A program made the translations under genes and the position numbers. DNA of 6,762 nucleotides, from NCBI GenBank assembly GCA_902785445.1, contig CACZYN010000104.1, forward strand, positions 1 through 6,762, written 5' to 3'. The notes under the pieces were generated by a model, which saw nothing but the letters and a program-made list of their open reading frames with translations, was not told the DNA's origin and made no database searches. The stretch is from an uncultured Anaerovibrio sp. Its GTDB lineage: Bacteria; Bacillota; Negativicutes; Selenomonadales; Selenomonadaceae. Positions 5,884 through 6,762 of this stretch are shown piece after piece; the first letter of the stretch is position 1, and each line of letters begins with the position of its first letter.

Positions 5884-6762
5884 TTATTGTTCTGTACTTC
5901 CTTCCCAAGTACGAACTTCCTTCTTGCCGGCGTTCTCATCGAACCAGTGGGTAGTAACTGTCTTAGCCCGGGTAAAGAAGTGAATGCCATCCTTACCAAG
6001 AACATGGAGATCACCAAAGAAGGAATCCTTATTACCGGAGAATGGGAAGTAGGCACTTGGTACTGGAATACCCACATTTACGCCTACCATACCGCCGTCT
6101 GTCTCCATGACAAACTTACGGGAATAATAGCCGCTGCTGGTGAAGATACAAGAACCATTAGCAAATGGGTTGGCATTCATAATCTTGATACCTTCTTCGT
6201 AGTTTTTAACCCGCTTAATGCAGGTAACCGGGCCAAAGATTTCACAATCGCCCACACTCATGCCTGGTTTAACATGATCGAGAATGGTTGGTCCAACAAA
6301 GAAGCCATTTTCGTAGCCCTTTGGCTTGCAATCACGGCCATCCAGTACCAGCTTGGCACCTTCATCAACACCCTTTTGAATCCAGTTGCAAACCTTCTGC
6401 TTGTGGGCCGCGGATACCACTGGTCCCAACTTAGTTTCTTCTTTATAAGCACAGCCTACAACCATGGCCTCAGCCTTCTTTTTCAGGAGAGCAACAAAGT
6501 CATCGGCAATGCTTTCCTCAACCACAACAACTGGCAAAGCCATACAACGCATACCAGCACAGCCATAGGTAGAATTAATAATCGCATTGGTAGTAGCCTC
6601 CAAATTACAATCAGCCAATACCAGCGCATGATTCTTCGCCTCAGTCTGTGCCTGAACCCGCTTACCATGCTCCGCAGCTACAGAATAAACATGCTTACCA
6701 ACGCCAGTAGTACCAACGAAGGTTACTGCTTTAATGCGTGGATCGGTAAGGAATATCTCCGC
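5884..6762 (-). CDS. iolA: CoA-acylating malonate-semialdehyde dehydrogenase IolA/MmsA, C-terminal part (5' end outside window)
   Basis: IolA oxidises malonate semialdehyde with NAD and CoA to acetyl-CoA, CO2 and NADH, the last step of inositol breakdown. About 292 residues are visible out of roughly 485; the frame is open to the right edge, so the N-terminus lies outside. The cofactor-fold piece TFVGTTGVGKHVY is at visible residues 14-26 and KRVQAQTEAKNHALVLAD at 34-51. As in other CoA-dependent members, the ELGGK glutamate is replaced (Gln here). GCAGMRCMA carries the catalytic cysteine at visible residue 73, preceded by the arginine the family uses to hold the substrate carboxylate. The C-terminal GVNVGIPVPSAYFPFSGNKD is a hallmark of IolA. 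The residue before Arg-Cys is Met, where Glu or Gln is usual. The gene is transcribed toward iolR and separated from the main operon, so its expression may be controlled independently. A paralogous methylmalonate-semialdehyde role cannot be excluded. Confidence 0.92.
   Translation of the reverse strand, partial: AEIFLTDPRIKAVTFVGTTGVGKHVYSVAAEHGKRVQAQTEAKNHALVLADCNLEATTNAIINSTYGCAGMRCMALPVVVVEESIADDFVALLKKKAEAMVVGCAYKEETKLGPVVSAAHKQKVCNWIQKGVDEGAKLVLDGRDCKPKGYENGFFVGPTILDHVKPGMSVGDCEIFGPVTCIKRVKNYEEGIKIMNANPFANGSCIFTSSGYYSRKFVMETDGGMVGVNVGIPVPSAYFPFSGNKDSFFGDLHVLGKDGIHFFTRAKTVTTHWFDENAGKKEVRTWEGSTEQ

Noticed and set aside
5801..5983. A 60-codon plus-strand frame beginning at the second terminator
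   Set aside because: Its start is inside the terminator stem and it runs antisense into iolA; no ribosome site is seen.
1..6762. CRISPR array, tRNA or rRNA genes, insertion sequences or phage genes
   Set aside because: No regularly spaced repeats, RNA gene structure, transposase or phage-like protein was seen; nearly all sequence is accounted for by metabolic genes.

Overview
The window carries part of a myo-inositol catabolic (iol) locus. It comes from a low-to-moderate GC bacterium, most likely an anaerobic Firmicute; the coding style would fit Negativicutes or Clostridia, but this is inference and no marker gene is present. Supporting signs are strong AGGAGG-type ribosome sites, an AT-rich intergenic region with sigma-A-like promoters, a DeoR/IolR-type regulator and an iron-dependent alcohol dehydrogenase.

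Layout. A five-gene operon runs leftward on the minus strand from a promoter near 4735-4707. In transcription order it is: iron-containing alcohol dehydrogenase (4656-3496), a divergent transaldolase-family protein (3426-2371), class II aldolase IolJ (2334-1489), kinase IolC (1473-439), and IolB (442-1, cut by the window edge). IolC and IolB overlap by ATGA. Further iol genes (iolD, iolE, iolG, transport) are not in the window and may lie beyond position 1. A DeoR-family regulator very similar to IolR (4969-5745) is transcribed divergently from the operon across a 312-bp AT-rich control region. That region holds two good promoters, a 21-bp-phased direct repeat and a pair of 11-bp inverted arms flanking the regulator promoter. 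To the right, the end of a malonate-semialdehyde dehydrogenase gene (iolA/mmsA, 6762-5884, 5' end missing) converges on iolR, with two rho-independent terminators in between.

How the genes fit together. IolB makes 2-deoxy-5-keto-gluconate, IolC phosphorylates it, and IolJ cleaves the product to dihydroxyacetone phosphate and malonate semialdehyde. IolA oxidises malonate semialdehyde to acetyl-CoA and CO2. The core enzymes are standard. The less ordinary part is the pair of promoter-proximal genes, a metal-dependent alcohol dehydrogenase and a transaldolase homologue with altered active-site residues. They suggest a fermentative variant in which an aldehyde, possibly malonate semialdehyde, is reduced to dispose of NADH, and in which a dihydroxyacetone-transfer or aldol step is attached to the pathway. 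Those two roles are inference; everything else rests on clear family motifs.
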